Positions 16,161 through 24,263 of a stretch of DNA of 46,508 nt are shown piece by piece. A model generated the notes under the pieces. That model saw only the letters and a list, made by a program, of their open reading frames with translations. It was not told the origin of the DNA and did not search any database. Every line of letters starts with the position of its first letter. Position 1 is the first letter of the stretch. Location: contig CAYNLK010000047.1 of assembly GCA_964398055.1 (NCBI GenBank), positions 1 to 46,508 of the forward strand, written 5' to 3'. Origin of the DNA: CAYNLK01 sp964398055 (GTDB taxonomy: Bacteria; Chloroflexota; Anaerolineae; 4572-78; J111). The position numbers and the translations under genes were made by a program.

Positions 16161-16369
16161 TTTAGCCCCGCTTTCAGTCTGGACCAGCGTTGCCAGACAA
16201 TCGATTTGTCGGCCGGGGTTGTCGATAAGTTTAAACCGGCGGCTAACCGCCGCAAATTGTTCAACTGTAGCCAGCGCTGCTGAAGTGAGGCAGTTTGCTG
16301 TTCGCGGCGTTCTATTTGGGCGACCTGCTGCCAACGGTTTCGATACTGCTGGACCAACATTTTATCCAT
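16157..16369 (-). CDS. Small helical partner of the nucleotidyltransferase
   Basis: 70 residues (MDKMLVQQYRNRWQQVAQ...), rich in Gln, Arg and Leu and predicted all-helical. I chose the ATG at 16369, which has AAGG seven bases upstream; in-frame ATGs at 16384 and 16414 are possible. Its TGA overlaps the GTG of the nucleotidyltransferase. The length, position and overlap fit an antitoxin or specificity subunit, although it is not an AbiEi-type winged-helix antitoxin. I recall similar small Gln/Trp-rich proteins paired with this nucleotidyltransferase family, but cannot confirm it here. Confidence 0.65.
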   Translation of the reverse strand: MDKMLVQQYRNRWQQVAQIERREQQTASLQQRWLQLNNLRRLAAGLNLSTTPADKSIVWQRWSRLKAGLK

Positions 16370-16452
16370 TGGGTTTGCCTTCATTTTTTTCACTTGGACA
16401 GTTTGAACAATCAAACAGCGCGGTTTATTATAGAAGCTTTGCTTTGATTTGA

Positions 16453-16628
16453 CTACCCCGCAGCCCAGACATCGACCTGTAGCGCCACGGTGAGTTGATC
16501 AAGCCACTGCCGGGCCTCGGCCTCGCCAGCCCTTTAAAGGCCGCCGCGGCGGAATTGGCTGTGGCTCATCGGCTGATATTGAGCATAGCCCCGACCGGTT
16601 GCTGGGGCAAATCTTTCTGTTCAGTTGT
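16453..16628 (-). pseudogene. Possible decayed coding segment
   Basis: Read on the minus strand, three frames each give a short stretch of protein-like sequence that could join end to end: KDLPQQPVGAMLNIS, then DEPQPIPPRRPLKG, then AGEAEARQWLDQLTVALQ ending at TAG (16453-16455). No single frame stays open and there is no start. It follows the CpaF fragment directly and may be the debris of the gene that once lay behind it. I do not recognise the family. The rest of the gap 16370-16630 shows nothing else. Confidence 0.3.
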
Positions 16629-16630
16629 CT

Positions 16631-17023
16631 TTAACCGTGAGTCAGACGCTGATAGATTCGTTCGGTCCAACTGCTGGCCGCGGTGGTTGGCTGGAGTTGG
16701 CCTTTTTCCAGATCGTAGGTGAACAGCGGCTGCAGCACGTAACGGTCGTTCTCCACGCCGCGCACTTCCACAATGCGGGTGATTTTGATGCGATAATCCG
16801 GCAAGGTATGATTTTGCTGGTAGGTCATCAAACCGATGGCCGAGGCGATCATGCCCCGGATCTCAGCCAAGCCCAGGCCGGGGTTGGCCATCAAACAGAG
16901 CGACTCCAACCGCTGCAGGGCCTCTTCAGGACCGTCGGCGTAGAGCGTGGCCAGGGCGCGGTAAGCGCTGTTCATAAGTTGAACGGCTCGCATCGCTGCG
17001 GGGTCGGCCAGGTCGCCGCTCAC
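16631..17023 (-). CDS. Orphan C-terminal part of a CpaF/TadA-type secretion ATPase
   Basis: 130 residues from a GTG at 17023. The sequence ATLYADGPEEALQRLESLCL..NPGLGLAEIRGMIASAI and the following ITRIVEV.GVENDRYVLQPLF.Y match the last quarter of CpaF/TadA ATPases of type IV-pilus-like (Flp/Tad) and type IV secretion systems, where this part follows the Walker B and His boxes. In CpaF the segment usually reads TLHAxxPxxAL; here the His is a Tyr. The Walker A and Walker B boxes are absent, so this piece cannot be an ATPase. It starts 3 bp after the stop of an 87-residue gene. Either a gene remnant or a domesticated fragment. No other tad genes are present. Confidence 0.65.
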   Translation of the reverse strand: MSGDLADPAAMRAVQLMNSAYRALATLYADGPEEALQRLESLCLMANPGLGLAEIRGMIASAIGLMTYQQNHTLPDYRIKITRIVEVRGVENDRYVLQPLFTYDLEKGQLQPTTAASSWTERIYQRLTHG

Positions 17024-17026
17024 CAG

Positions 17027-17290
17027 TCAATCGGGGCGCATCTTGGCGGCCAACTCCAGCAACTGGTCAAGCGAGAGTGGGGAGGCAGGCGCTTCTAACC
17101 GGGCCGCCAGGTCTTGGGCCTCGTTAAGGGCCTGCTGGGCCAGTTGGGCCATGGCGGCCACAGCGGCGCGAGCCAGGTAATTATCCGGCGGGAGCGCCCG
17201 GTCGTGGGCGCGGGCCTGGGCGACCAGCAGCGTTAGCGTTTCGAGTAAACCGGCTAATTGAGCCTTTCGTTCGTCAGAATTGGACATCAT
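17027..17290 (-). CDS. Small Ala/Leu-rich helical protein
   Basis: 87 residues, strongly helical and Ala/Leu/Gln-rich (LAGLLETLTLLVAQARAHDRALPP, then ARAAVAAMAQLAQQALNEAQDLAARL), with no membrane segment. No family recognised. It begins 19 bp after the queG stop and ends 3 bp before the CpaF-like fragment, so all three are probably co-transcribed. No convincing ribosome-binding site is seen ahead of either of its first two ATGs. Confidence 0.5.
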   Translation of the reverse strand: MMSNSDERKAQLAGLLETLTLLVAQARAHDRALPPDNYLARAAVAAMAQLAQQALNEAQDLAARLEAPASPLSLDQLLELAAKMRPD

Positions 17291-17309
17291 CAGTCACGCT
17301 AATCACAGC

Positions 17310-18398
17310 TTAGTGAGAACTGATCCGCTCGATAGCCCAGACAATGTGCTCACGAATGAGCGGTTCGGCGTCGTGCAGGGCTTGGGCCAGCACCGGCAGG
17401 GCGGCGGGGCTGCCCCAGTTACCCAGGGCCACAGCCACGTTGCGTAATAAGCCGCGGCGTTTGGCGCGCAGGAGCGGCGTACCTTTGAACCGGGCGCGGA
17501 AACCGGCCTCGTCCAGCGCCAGCAATTCGATTAATTGGGGCGCCACCCACTCCGGGTCGTAGCGCAGAAAGTCGGCTGAGGTTGGCCGGCTGTAGCGGCG
17601 CACCCAGGGGCAGATTTCCTGACATTCGTCGCAACCAAAAATCCAGTTGCCCAGTAAAGGGCGCAGTTCCACCGGGATAGCCTCTTTATGCTCGATGGTC
17701 AGGTAGGAGATGCAGCGCTGGCTGTTGAGAATGTAAGCGGCGGGGAAGGCGTGGGTGGGGCAGATGTCCAGGCAGCGAGTGCATTGGCCACATGTCCCGA
17801 CTCGCTTTGACTCGCCGGGCGAACCCGGCCGGCAACTGGCGCCGCCGTCGGGGGCTGGCTCGTCGTACTCCAATTCCACATCCAGCAACACCTCGCCGAG
17901 AAAGAGGTAAGAGCCTATTTTTGGATTGATGAGCAGGGTGTTTTTTCCGATGAAACCCAGGCCGGCCTGGGCGGCGAAAGCCCGCTCCAGCAGCGGGCCG
18001 GTATCCACGTAGGTCCGCCGGTTGACGGCGCGGCCGGTTTCTTGTTCAATAAAGTTACCCAGTTCGCGCAGGCGGGGCAGCATAATATCGTGGTAATCCA
18101 GGCCCCAAGCATAGCGGGCCAGGCGACCCCGGGCCGGATCGTTCCACAACTCGGCCGGCGGGTTGAGCACAAAGTACGACAGCCCCACCACTACCACCGA
18201 GCGAATGCCGGGGAGGAGCAGCCGGGGGTCGGCCCGGCGTTGCGGCTCGCGGGCCAGCCAGGCCATGCCGGCCTGGTAACCTTGCTCCAGCCAGCGGTGG
18301 TAGGCTTCGGCGTGGGGGGCGCGCTCGGCCGGGGCCAGGCCGATCAGGTCAAAACCAAGTTCGTATGCTTTTTCTTTGAGACGCTGGCTAAGGCTCAT
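17310..18398 (-). CDS. queG: Epoxyqueuosine reductase QueG
   Basis: Last step of queuosine synthesis: cobalamin- and Fe-S-dependent reduction of epoxyqueuosine to queuosine in tRNA. 362 residues. Landmarks: SYF near residue 75, YVDTGPLLERAFA with the catalytic Asp near 131, GLGFIGKNTLLI, two 4Fe-4S cysteine sets (CGQCTRCLDICP near 201; CDECQEICPW near 256), and HEAT-like repeats at the C-terminus (LLRNVAVALGNWGSPAALPVLAQAL). A short Gly/Pro-rich insertion (about residues 182-198) precedes the first cluster. No clear ribosome-binding site lies ahead of the ATG at 18398. No other queuosine genes are in the window. Confidence 0.95.
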   Translation of the reverse strand: MSLSQRLKEKAYELGFDLIGLAPAERAPHAEAYHRWLEQGYQAGMAWLAREPQRRADPRLLLPGIRSVVVVGLSYFVLNPPAELWNDPARGRLARYAWGLDYHDIMLPRLRELGNFIEQETGRAVNRRTYVDTGPLLERAFAAQAGLGFIGKNTLLINPKIGSYLFLGEVLLDVELEYDEPAPDGGASCRPGSPGESKRVGTCGQCTRCLDICPTHAFPAAYILNSQRCISYLTIEHKEAIPVELRPLLGNWIFGCDECQEICPWVRRYSRPTSADFLRYDPEWVAPQLIELLALDEAGFRARFKGTPLLRAKRRGLLRNVAVALGNWGSPAALPVLAQALHDAEPLIREHIVWAIERISSH

Positions 18399-18444
18399 AT
18401 CGGTATTTTACCATAACTGATTACTGACTGCAGATGGCCTGGGT

Positions 18445-18631
18445 TTTCAAAGCGCCAGCCGCCAAAATAAGCCCTCACTACCGGACACTTTTCTTTCAAT
18501 GTTATGATTCTGAAACACGAATGGCTCGAAAAACCGAATTGTCCGAATAAAATCAAATAAATTCGGCTAATTTCGGCTTACGGCCTGGCGGTCCTGCCGT
18601 GGCTTTCGTGTTTCAAAAGCGCCGGCCGCCA
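18445..18631. repeat. Intergenic region with direct and inverted repeats
   Basis: The 292-bp gap between queG and korB holds no gene. A direct pair with the core TTTCAAA(A)GCGCC(A/G)GCCGCCA occurs at about 18445-18464 and 18611-18631. An 11-bp inverted pair, TGAAACACGAA (18511-18521) and TTCGTGTTTCA (18605-18615), brackets a smaller one, CCGAATT (18534-18540) with AATTCGG (18560-18566). Probably a mobile palindromic unit. Confidence 0.5.
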
Positions 18632-18637
18632 GAACAG

Positions 18638-18670
18638 AAAAAACGGCCTCCCCCAAAAGGCAGAGGCCGT
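18638..18670 (-). terminator. Rho-independent terminator of the korAB operon
   Basis: On the minus strand an 8-bp stem, ACGGCCTC (plus-strand 18643-18650) with GAGGCCGT (18663-18670), is followed by a run of six T (plus-strand A18638-18643). It lies 21 bp past the korB stop codon. Confidence 0.85.
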
Positions 18671-18690
18671 TGGCCGATTTGCGCCAGAAA

Positions 18691-20244
18691 TCAGTTGCCC
18701 CCGTTGGGCGAAAAGTAGGTCTCCAGATAATCGACCACCGACCGGAACGAGACAACTCCGCACGGTTTACCGTCATCATCTACCAGGGGGATGTGGCGGA
18801 ATTTATGGATTGACATCAGGTGGAGAGCATAGGCAATGGTGGTAGTTGGCTTGACAGCTGTAACATCGGCCGTCATGAAATCTTTGACCTTTTTCTGGCT
18901 CATATCCTCGATCTGGCAGGCCACCTTGCTGATGACGTCACGGCTGGTAAACACGCCGACCAACTTGCCCTCGTCATCAACCAGAGCCAGGAAGTCCAGA
19001 TTGCGTTGCTTAAGTTCAGCAACCGCTTTGGCCAGGCTGATATCAACGTGGGCCGTCAGCAGCACCTCTCGTTTCAGACTACTCAGGGTATCGGTCAGGA
19101 GCGAATGTTCGACTTGCCGTTCAGCCTCACCTTCACCGTGGAACAGAACCCCGGTGTACTCTTCATCAAACTCGCTCGGCCGCGGCTCAAACAGAGCTAT
19201 CGCCGGTTTATGACCGTTGGTCTGTTCGGCTTCGGGCTGCACTTCCCAGGTGTGGGCGCTGTAGTAGAGTTTGCGCAGGTCGCCTTTACCCCTGCTCTGG
19301 ACGGCAGAGTTGACTTGAGCCAGCAACTCCTGTTCATAGACGGGCCGTTCAATGGCCCGAAACACGCCGATAGGTTCGGGGAATTCGGGATAGCGCATCC
19401 GGCTCAGAAAATAGGCCCGGCTGGCCGGGGCCTGTTCATCGTGAACCAGCAACTCACTTTCGGCAACTTCGTCCAGCGAAACCACGGCCGGATCAAGACC
19501 GTTGATGCGAATACCTTTGTCGCGGTTCTTGCCAAAAATCATCGGCTGGCCGTGTTCCAGTTCCAGGATATTTTCTTCCCGTTCCTTGGGGTCGGTGGCG
19601 TATAGCCAGGCTTTGTCGTTGAAGATGACGCAGTTTTGATAAATCTCCACGAATGAGATGCCCTTATGTTGGGCCGCTCGGGCCAGCACCTCGGCCATAT
19701 GTTTGACGTTGGTGTCGATAGTGCGGGCCACAAAGGTGGCCTCCGCGGCAATGGCCACCGATAACGGATTAAGGGGTTGATCGATGGTGCCCATGGGTGA
19801 AGATTTGGTTTTTTGTCCCAATGGCGAGGTGGGTGAATATTGGCCCTTGGTCAGGCCATAGATGCGGTTGTTGAACAGGATGATGTTGATATCGATATTG
19901 CGGCGCAGGGCGTGCAAGAGGTGATTGCCCCCAATCGAGAGGCCGTCGCCGTCGCCGGTAATGACCCAAACGCTCAAATCGGGATTGGTAATTTTTAAGC
20001 CGGTAGCCAGGGTGGGGGCGCGGCCGTGAATGCTGTGGATACCATAGGTATTCATGTAGTAAGGAAAACGACTGGAACAACCGATGCCGGAGATAAAAAC
20101 GATTTTTTCTCTGGGGATACCCAAATCCGGCAGCACTTTCTGCATCTGGGCCAGGATGGCGTAATCCCCACAACCAGGGCACCAACGGACAGTTTGGTCT
20201 GAGACAAAATCTTTGCGCGTTAAGTTGATCACTTCAGTCATCAT
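18691..20244 (-). CDS. korB: 2-oxoacid:ferredoxin oxidoreductase beta subunit with C-terminal CBS pair
   Basis: TPP-binding subunit of the enzyme that oxidatively decarboxylates 2-oxoacids (2-oxoglutarate or similar) to the CoA thioester with ferredoxin as acceptor. Residues about 1-330 are a normal KorB: WCPGCGDYAIL, ISGIGCSSRFPYY, HGRAPTLATGLK, and the TPP loop GDGDGLSIGGNHL..ALRRN. After a linker, residues about 385-512 form two CBS motifs (VLLTAHVDISLAKAVAEL..FLALVDDEGKLVGVFTSRDVI; KVKDFMTADVTAVKPTTTIAYAL..FRHIPLVDDDGKPCGVVSFRSVVDYL). Standard KorB is about 280-340 residues, so this is a 517-residue fusion. GGAGG inside the end of korA serves its ATG (20244), directly after the korA TAA. 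The CBS pair probably senses adenine nucleotides and gates the enzyme. Confidence 0.93.
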   Translation of the reverse strand: MMTEVINLTRKDFVSDQTVRWCPGCGDYAILAQMQKVLPDLGIPREKIVFISGIGCSSRFPYYMNTYGIHSIHGRAPTLATGLKITNPDLSVWVITGDGDGLSIGGNHLLHALRRNIDINIILFNNRIYGLTKGQYSPTSPLGQKTKSSPMGTIDQPLNPLSVAIAAEATFVARTIDTNVKHMAEVLARAAQHKGISFVEIYQNCVIFNDKAWLYATDPKEREENILELEHGQPMIFGKNRDKGIRINGLDPAVVSLDEVAESELLVHDEQAPASRAYFLSRMRYPEFPEPIGVFRAIERPVYEQELLAQVNSAVQSRGKGDLRKLYYSAHTWEVQPEAEQTNGHKPAIALFEPRPSEFDEEYTGVLFHGEGEAERQVEHSLLTDTLSSLKREVLLTAHVDISLAKAVAELKQRNLDFLALVDDEGKLVGVFTSRDVISKVACQIEDMSQKKVKDFMTADVTAVKPTTTIAYALHLMSIHKFRHIPLVDDDGKPCGVVSFRSVVDYLETYFSPNGGN

Positions 20245-22116
20245 TTACCTCCGCGGTTCTTCCAATAACGACTCAATCTTTAAGACAATTTCTTTGATCG
20301 CAAAGGGGCGCCCCTGCACTTTCGCAAAGGGGATGAAGTTATGCGTGCCGTAGCGGCCTCTGAGCAGAATAATCAACTGACCCAGATTCATCTCCGGCAC
20401 CAGAATCCGGTCGAAGCGGCTCAAGATGTCGCCCAGGTTGCGGGGGAAGGGATTCAGGTAGCGGATGTGCGCATGCGAAACCGCATGGCCTTGCTTTTGC
20501 AATTGCCGCACGGCCGAACGGACCGCGCCAAAGGTGCTGCCCCAACTGACCACCAGCAGGTCGCCCTCCGGCGGCCCAATAACATTTTGCGCCGGGATCA
20601 CGTCGGCCAAACGGGCCACCTTTAAAGCCCGTTCGTAGACCATCTGCTCATTTTCACTGGGATTGTAAGAAACGTTGCCGGTTTCGGGCTGCTTGGCCAG
20701 ACCACCCAACCGATGCTCTAAACCGGGCGTGCCAGGGATGGCCCACGGCCGGCCCAAGCTATCGGGATGGCGGCGATAGGGTTTGAAGCCGTCGTCGCCG
20801 TTCGGCGAAGCTGTGGGGTGCTCAACCACAATCGGGGGGATGTCGTCAGGATCGGGAATCTGCCAGGGTTGGGCGCTGTTGCCCAGGTAACCGTCGCTCA
20901 AGATGAAAACCGGGGTGGCGGCCCGCACGGCCAAACGAAAAGCCTCGATAGCAATGGTGAAGCAGTCGGTTGGGCTAGCCGGAGCCAGCACGGGGATAGG
21001 GCTTTCGCCGTTCCGCCCGTACATAGCCTGCATCAGGTCCGACTGCTCGGTTTTGGTCGGCAGGCCGGTGCTGGGGCCACCCCGCTGCACGTTCACAATC
21101 ACCATCGGCAACTCCAGCATCATACCCAGGTTGATGGCTTCACTTTTAAGGGCAATACCCGGCCCACTGGTCCCGGTAACGGCAAAAGCGCCGCCAAAAG
21201 CGGCCCCAATCACTGCGCCCATCGCGGCAATTTCATCTTCGGCCTGGAAGGTGCGGACATCAAAATGTTTCAGGCCGGCCAGGGTGTGCAGAATGTCGCT
21301 GGCCGGGGTGATGGGATAGGAGCCGTAAAACAGCGGCTTGCCGGCCTTTTGGGCGGCAGTTACCAGGCCCAACGCCAGAGCCTCGTTGCCGGTGACCTTG
21401 CGGTAAACGCCTGGGGGCAGATGGGCCCGTCTGATCCGGTAACGGGTCTGGAAAGCCTCGGTATTGTGACCAACGCTGTAACCGGCTTGTAAGGAGGTCT
21501 GGTTGGCCTTGAGAATGGTCGGCTGTTTGGCAAATTTCTTGGCAATGTAATCCAGCGAAGGCTCCAGGGGCCGGTCATAAATCCAAAAGGTCAGGCCCAG
21601 GGCAAAGAAGTTCTTGCAGCGGTCAATGTCTTTGGCGGTCAGCCCCTCGATTTTTTCCAGGGCGCTGCGGTTGAGCGTGGTGATCGGCAGTTTATGAACC
21701 TCATAGCCTTTCAAGGTGCCGTCCTCCAGGGGATCGCTGTCGTAACCGGCTTTCTTGAGATTTGAGTCGGTAAAGGCGTCGGTGTTCACAATAATGGTGC
21801 CTCCCGGCACCAGATCGGTCAGGTTAGCCTTTAAAGCGGCCGGGTTCATCGCCACCAGCACTCTGGGGGCGTCGCCGGGAGTGAGGATATCTTCGCTGGA
21901 GAAGTTAACCTGAAACCCGCTAACACCGGCCAGCGTGCCGGCCGGGGCGCGAATCTCGGCCGGAAAATCGGGCAAAGTACTGATATCGTTGCCAAAAATG
22001 GCGGCGGTATCGGTGAATTGGGTGCCGGTCAACTGCATACCATCGCCTGAGTCTCCGGCAAAACGAATGACGACTGATTCTACATCTTCAAATTCTACTT
22101 GTTTAAACTCAGCCAT
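20245..22116 (-). CDS. korA: 2-oxoacid:ferredoxin oxidoreductase alpha subunit (gamma-alpha fusion)
   Basis: About 623 residues from the ATG at 22116, preceded by AAGGAG; an upstream in-frame TTG (22137) overlaps that site and is unlikely. The N-terminal gamma domain begins VVIRFAGDSGDGMQLTGTQF, with FPAEIRAPAGTLAGVSGFQV. The alpha part has GNEALALGLVTAAQKAGKPLFYGSYPITPASDILH, the TSGPGIALKSEAI block and VNVQRGGPSTGLPTKTEQSDLMQAMYGRNGESP. The C-terminus carries the LVVSWGSTFGAVRSAV transketolase-like domain. No ferredoxin-type cysteine clusters are present, so electrons leave through the KorB cluster to a separate ferredoxin. It lies between a CBS protein and korB in one operon. Confidence 0.95.
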   Translation of the reverse strand: MAEFKQVEFEDVESVVIRFAGDSGDGMQLTGTQFTDTAAIFGNDISTLPDFPAEIRAPAGTLAGVSGFQVNFSSEDILTPGDAPRVLVAMNPAALKANLTDLVPGGTIIVNTDAFTDSNLKKAGYDSDPLEDGTLKGYEVHKLPITTLNRSALEKIEGLTAKDIDRCKNFFALGLTFWIYDRPLEPSLDYIAKKFAKQPTILKANQTSLQAGYSVGHNTEAFQTRYRIRRAHLPPGVYRKVTGNEALALGLVTAAQKAGKPLFYGSYPITPASDILHTLAGLKHFDVRTFQAEDEIAAMGAVIGAAFGGAFAVTGTSGPGIALKSEAINLGMMLELPMVIVNVQRGGPSTGLPTKTEQSDLMQAMYGRNGESPIPVLAPASPTDCFTIAIEAFRLAVRAATPVFILSDGYLGNSAQPWQIPDPDDIPPIVVEHPTASPNGDDGFKPYRRHPDSLGRPWAIPGTPGLEHRLGGLAKQPETGNVSYNPSENEQMVYERALKVARLADVIPAQNVIGPPEGDLLVVSWGSTFGAVRSAVRQLQKQGHAVSHAHIRYLNPFPRNLGDILSRFDRILVPEMNLGQLIILLRGRYGTHNFIPFAKVQGRPFAIKEIVLKIESLLEEPRR

Positions 22117-22174
22117 TGCAAATTGTCTCCTTGCCAAACTATTGCTGCGAGGTAAAACTGTCTATTGATCTCAA

Positions 22175-22642
22175 TCAGGCGCCAGCCCGTTGGCGCGGGG
22201 TTCGTTCCGGGTCGGGAGGCAGGTTGTAGACAGACTCGGGAAACCGGCTGGCCAGAAATTGGATAATGGCATAATGGGTGAGGTTGCCGACAACCTGGCC
22301 AGCCTCATCCAGAACCGGAAGGTTGCGAAAATGTTTTTGGTTCATCAGAGCTAAAGCCTTATCTACGGGATCGGCGGCATTGATGGTTAGCGGGGCCAGG
22401 GTGATAAAATCGTCGATCGGGAGTTGCCAGGTGTCGGGGTTGTCGGCAATTTTTATCAAAATATCGTGGTCGGTAAGGATGCCCACCAGCGATCCCTGAT
22501 CGGTTACAAGGGCGCAGGTGCGTTGCTGCGTCCGCATAGCCTCCACGACTGTTTTGACCGAAGTACCGATCTCAACTGAGATGTAGTTACTCAAGTCGAG
22601 ATGATCAACTTGTTCGTGCTGTAACTCTTGCTCCAAGCTCAT
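22175..22642 (-). CDS. Stand-alone CBS-domain protein
   Basis: 155 residues with two CBS motifs (SVEIGTSVKTVVEAM..CALVTDQGSLVGILTDHDIL; APLTINAADPVDKALALMNQKHFRNLPVLDEAGQVVGNLTHYAII). GAGGAG precedes the ATG at 22642. First gene of the operon that continues into korA (58 bp) and korB, whose product has its own CBS pair. It should bind adenine nucleotides and modulate the oxidoreductase, perhaps by pairing with the CBS arm of KorB. Confidence 0.9.
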   Translation of the reverse strand: MSLEQELQHEQVDHLDLSNYISVEIGTSVKTVVEAMRTQQRTCALVTDQGSLVGILTDHDILIKIADNPDTWQLPIDDFITLAPLTINAADPVDKALALMNQKHFRNLPVLDEAGQVVGNLTHYAIIQFLASRFPESVYNLPPDPERTPRQRAGA

Positions 22643-22773
22643 CGTCTGAATTCTCCTCTATTTAGACAGATATTTTATAGGCTACCTTACAAAAATTAAA
22701 AGAATTCGGGTATTTTTAGTTGGTTAGTTGGTTGGTTGGTGGTTCAGGGTCCATTCAGATAGAAACAATAGAA

Positions 22774-22883
22774 AACCCTACCATCGTGGCAGGGTTCATA
22801 TTTTTATTTTGCACCAATTTATGTTGTGGCGGCTATCCGAAGGACGGTCTCGTCCAAGTTTTGCCTTGATGAGGCCGGTGCAA
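22774..22883 (-). ncRNA. Candidate structured RNA with its own terminator
   Basis: The 375-bp gap 22643-23017 lies between divergent genes and has no ORF. Read on the minus strand, TTGCACC (22883-22877) pairs with GGTGCAA (22815-22809) over 7 bp. Inside are GCCT/AGGC (22875-22863) and GGACG/CGTCC (22855-22842). A strong hairpin AACCCT.CCA/TGG.AGGGTT (22796-22774) followed by TTTTC comes after a short A/T-rich linker, as a terminator would. The length of the closed part is 75 bases, tRNA-like, but no D-loop GG, TTC loop or seven-base anticodon loop fits, so it is not a normal tRNA. A TTGG tandem run lies at about 22719-22740. I recognise no known riboswitch class. Confidence 0.4.
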
Positions 22884-23017
22884 CTATGATTATTTCGGGA
22901 ATTATCACAACCATCGTACCACTTCTTCGCCGTTGAAGATCAAAAAACATTTTACATTCTTTTTGGTAAATTACAACTTTTTAATCGGGTTAGGGGTTAA
23001 ACTTAAGAAGAAAAACA

Positions 23018-24073
23018 ATGTTCATGGTCAGGTTAATTGCCCGGTTAGCCGGAAATGGGTATATTTACCGGAGTCAAATCTACCCAAATACCGGACTAAT
23101 ACCCGTGGAACCCAAAACCGTGGACGCAAACCCGTCTCCTCACACTTCGACCCGCCAGGTTGAAAATCCTGGCTGGAGCGTGAGCGGCGTCCACGGACAG
23201 TATAGCTACCGCAATCCCCACGCCGACTTATATCGCTACCTCAGCCAGTGGTCCGATATGGAGAGCTACCTGAACGTGGGCTATTCCCGGCCGGGCCAGT
23301 ACCATTTGCACGTAAGCAGCCATCTGCGCCTGATCAACCGGCTGGCGGATGGGTTACAGGAGCTGCACGCGGCCGGCCCGTATGCGGCCGAGCGTCGCTT
23401 GCTGGATATCGCTTCGGGCCGGGGTGGGGCAGCGATTCAGGCCCGGCGCCGCTACGGCTGGCAGGTGACCGGGGTTGATATTACCCCCTACAATGCCTGT
23501 CGCGCCGCCGGTAACGTCAAAAAGAGTCAGCTTTGGCCCGGGGTGCACTTTAGCATGGGCGACTCTTTGCGGCTGCCGTTGGCCGATGGCTCTTTTCCGC
23601 TGGCCTGGTCCATTGAGTCGCCGGCCCACTTTCCGGCTAAACCCATCTTTTTGGGCGAGACGGCCCGGGTGTTGAAACCGGGTGGGGCTTTTACCTGGGC
23701 CGATTTGCTGGTGGTTGATGAAGTGGCGAGTGCCTCAGCCGAAAATCGCCAGATTTACGCCGAGTTCTTGCGGGTGTGGGATGTGCCCTATCTGGAAACT
23801 TTTGACAGCTACCGCCAGGCCCTGGCCGAAGCCGGTTTGGAGTTGCGCCGGTGGGAGATTGTGACCCGCTATAACCTGAACATTCTCAACCGAGATTGCT
23901 TGATTTTTTTGTGGCTCTCCAAGTTTGGCTGGCTTTACCGGAGTTATGGCCGGTACCTCACATGGCGAACCGGGGCGAATTTGGATAACGTCTACGAACA
24001 CGTGCTGGCTTCTCATCGAGCTTTGCGCCTGGGCATGATCGATTACGGCCTATTCTGGGCCGTCAAGCCATGA
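23018..24073 (+). CDS. SAM-dependent class I methyltransferase
   Basis: 351 residues; AAGAAG is a weak site before the ATG at 23018, and an ATG at 23024 is also possible. SAM-binding motif I reads LLDIASGRGGAAIQ (about residue 128), post-I GVDIT, the acidic motif II region PLAWSIESPAHF, and motif III ARVLKPGGAF. The ending HLRLINRLADG before motif I and RHWEI-like tail (LRRWEIVTRYN) resemble sterol/tocopherol-type and related C- or O-methyltransferases, but the substrate cannot be told. About 50 N-terminal residues have no counterpart that I know. It is transcribed alone; no neighbour suggests a pathway. Confidence 0.88.
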   Translation: MFMVRLIARLAGNGYIYRSQIYPNTGLIPVEPKTVDANPSPHTSTRQVENPGWSVSGVHGQYSYRNPHADLYRYLSQWSDMESYLNVGYSRPGQYHLHVSSHLRLINRLADGLQELHAAGPYAAERRLLDIASGRGGAAIQARRRYGWQVTGVDITPYNACRAAGNVKKSQLWPGVHFSMGDSLRLPLADGSFPLAWSIESPAHFPAKPIFLGETARVLKPGGAFTWADLLVVDEVASASAENRQIYAEFLRVWDVPYLETFDSYRQALAEAGLELRRWEIVTRYNLNILNRDCLIFLWLSKFGWLYRSYGRYLTWRTGANLDNVYEHVLASHRALRLGMIDYGLFWAVKP

Positions 24074-24079
24074 TATTAC

Positions 24080-24107
24080 TTGATAGCCGTCCCCAAGTGA
24101 GTATAAT
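24080..24107 (+). promoter_or_regulatory. Putative sigma-70 promoter of the S49 peptidase operon
   Basis: TTGATA (24080-24085), 16-bp spacer, perfect TATAAT (24102-24107). Transcripts would start near 24114, about 150 bases before the ATG at 24264. Confidence 0.6.
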
Positions 24108-24263
24108 ATAGTCAAATAAGCAAAAACTTGGGCAGACAGCCCCCTTTCGTCTTCCGAGCTGCCTATATCGAAGGATTTGACCACAACGCCCTCACGCCTA
24201 ATTCTGCTTTAATGTATACAGCTTACAATTTAAGTTCAATAGTATTAAGAGTTAGGAGGAACT

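Noticed and set aside
22809..22883. tRNA-sized cloverleaf-like fold
   Set aside because: The 7-bp stem and length fit, but loop sizes, the TTC loop and the D-loop do not on either strand; kept as a structured RNA candidate instead.
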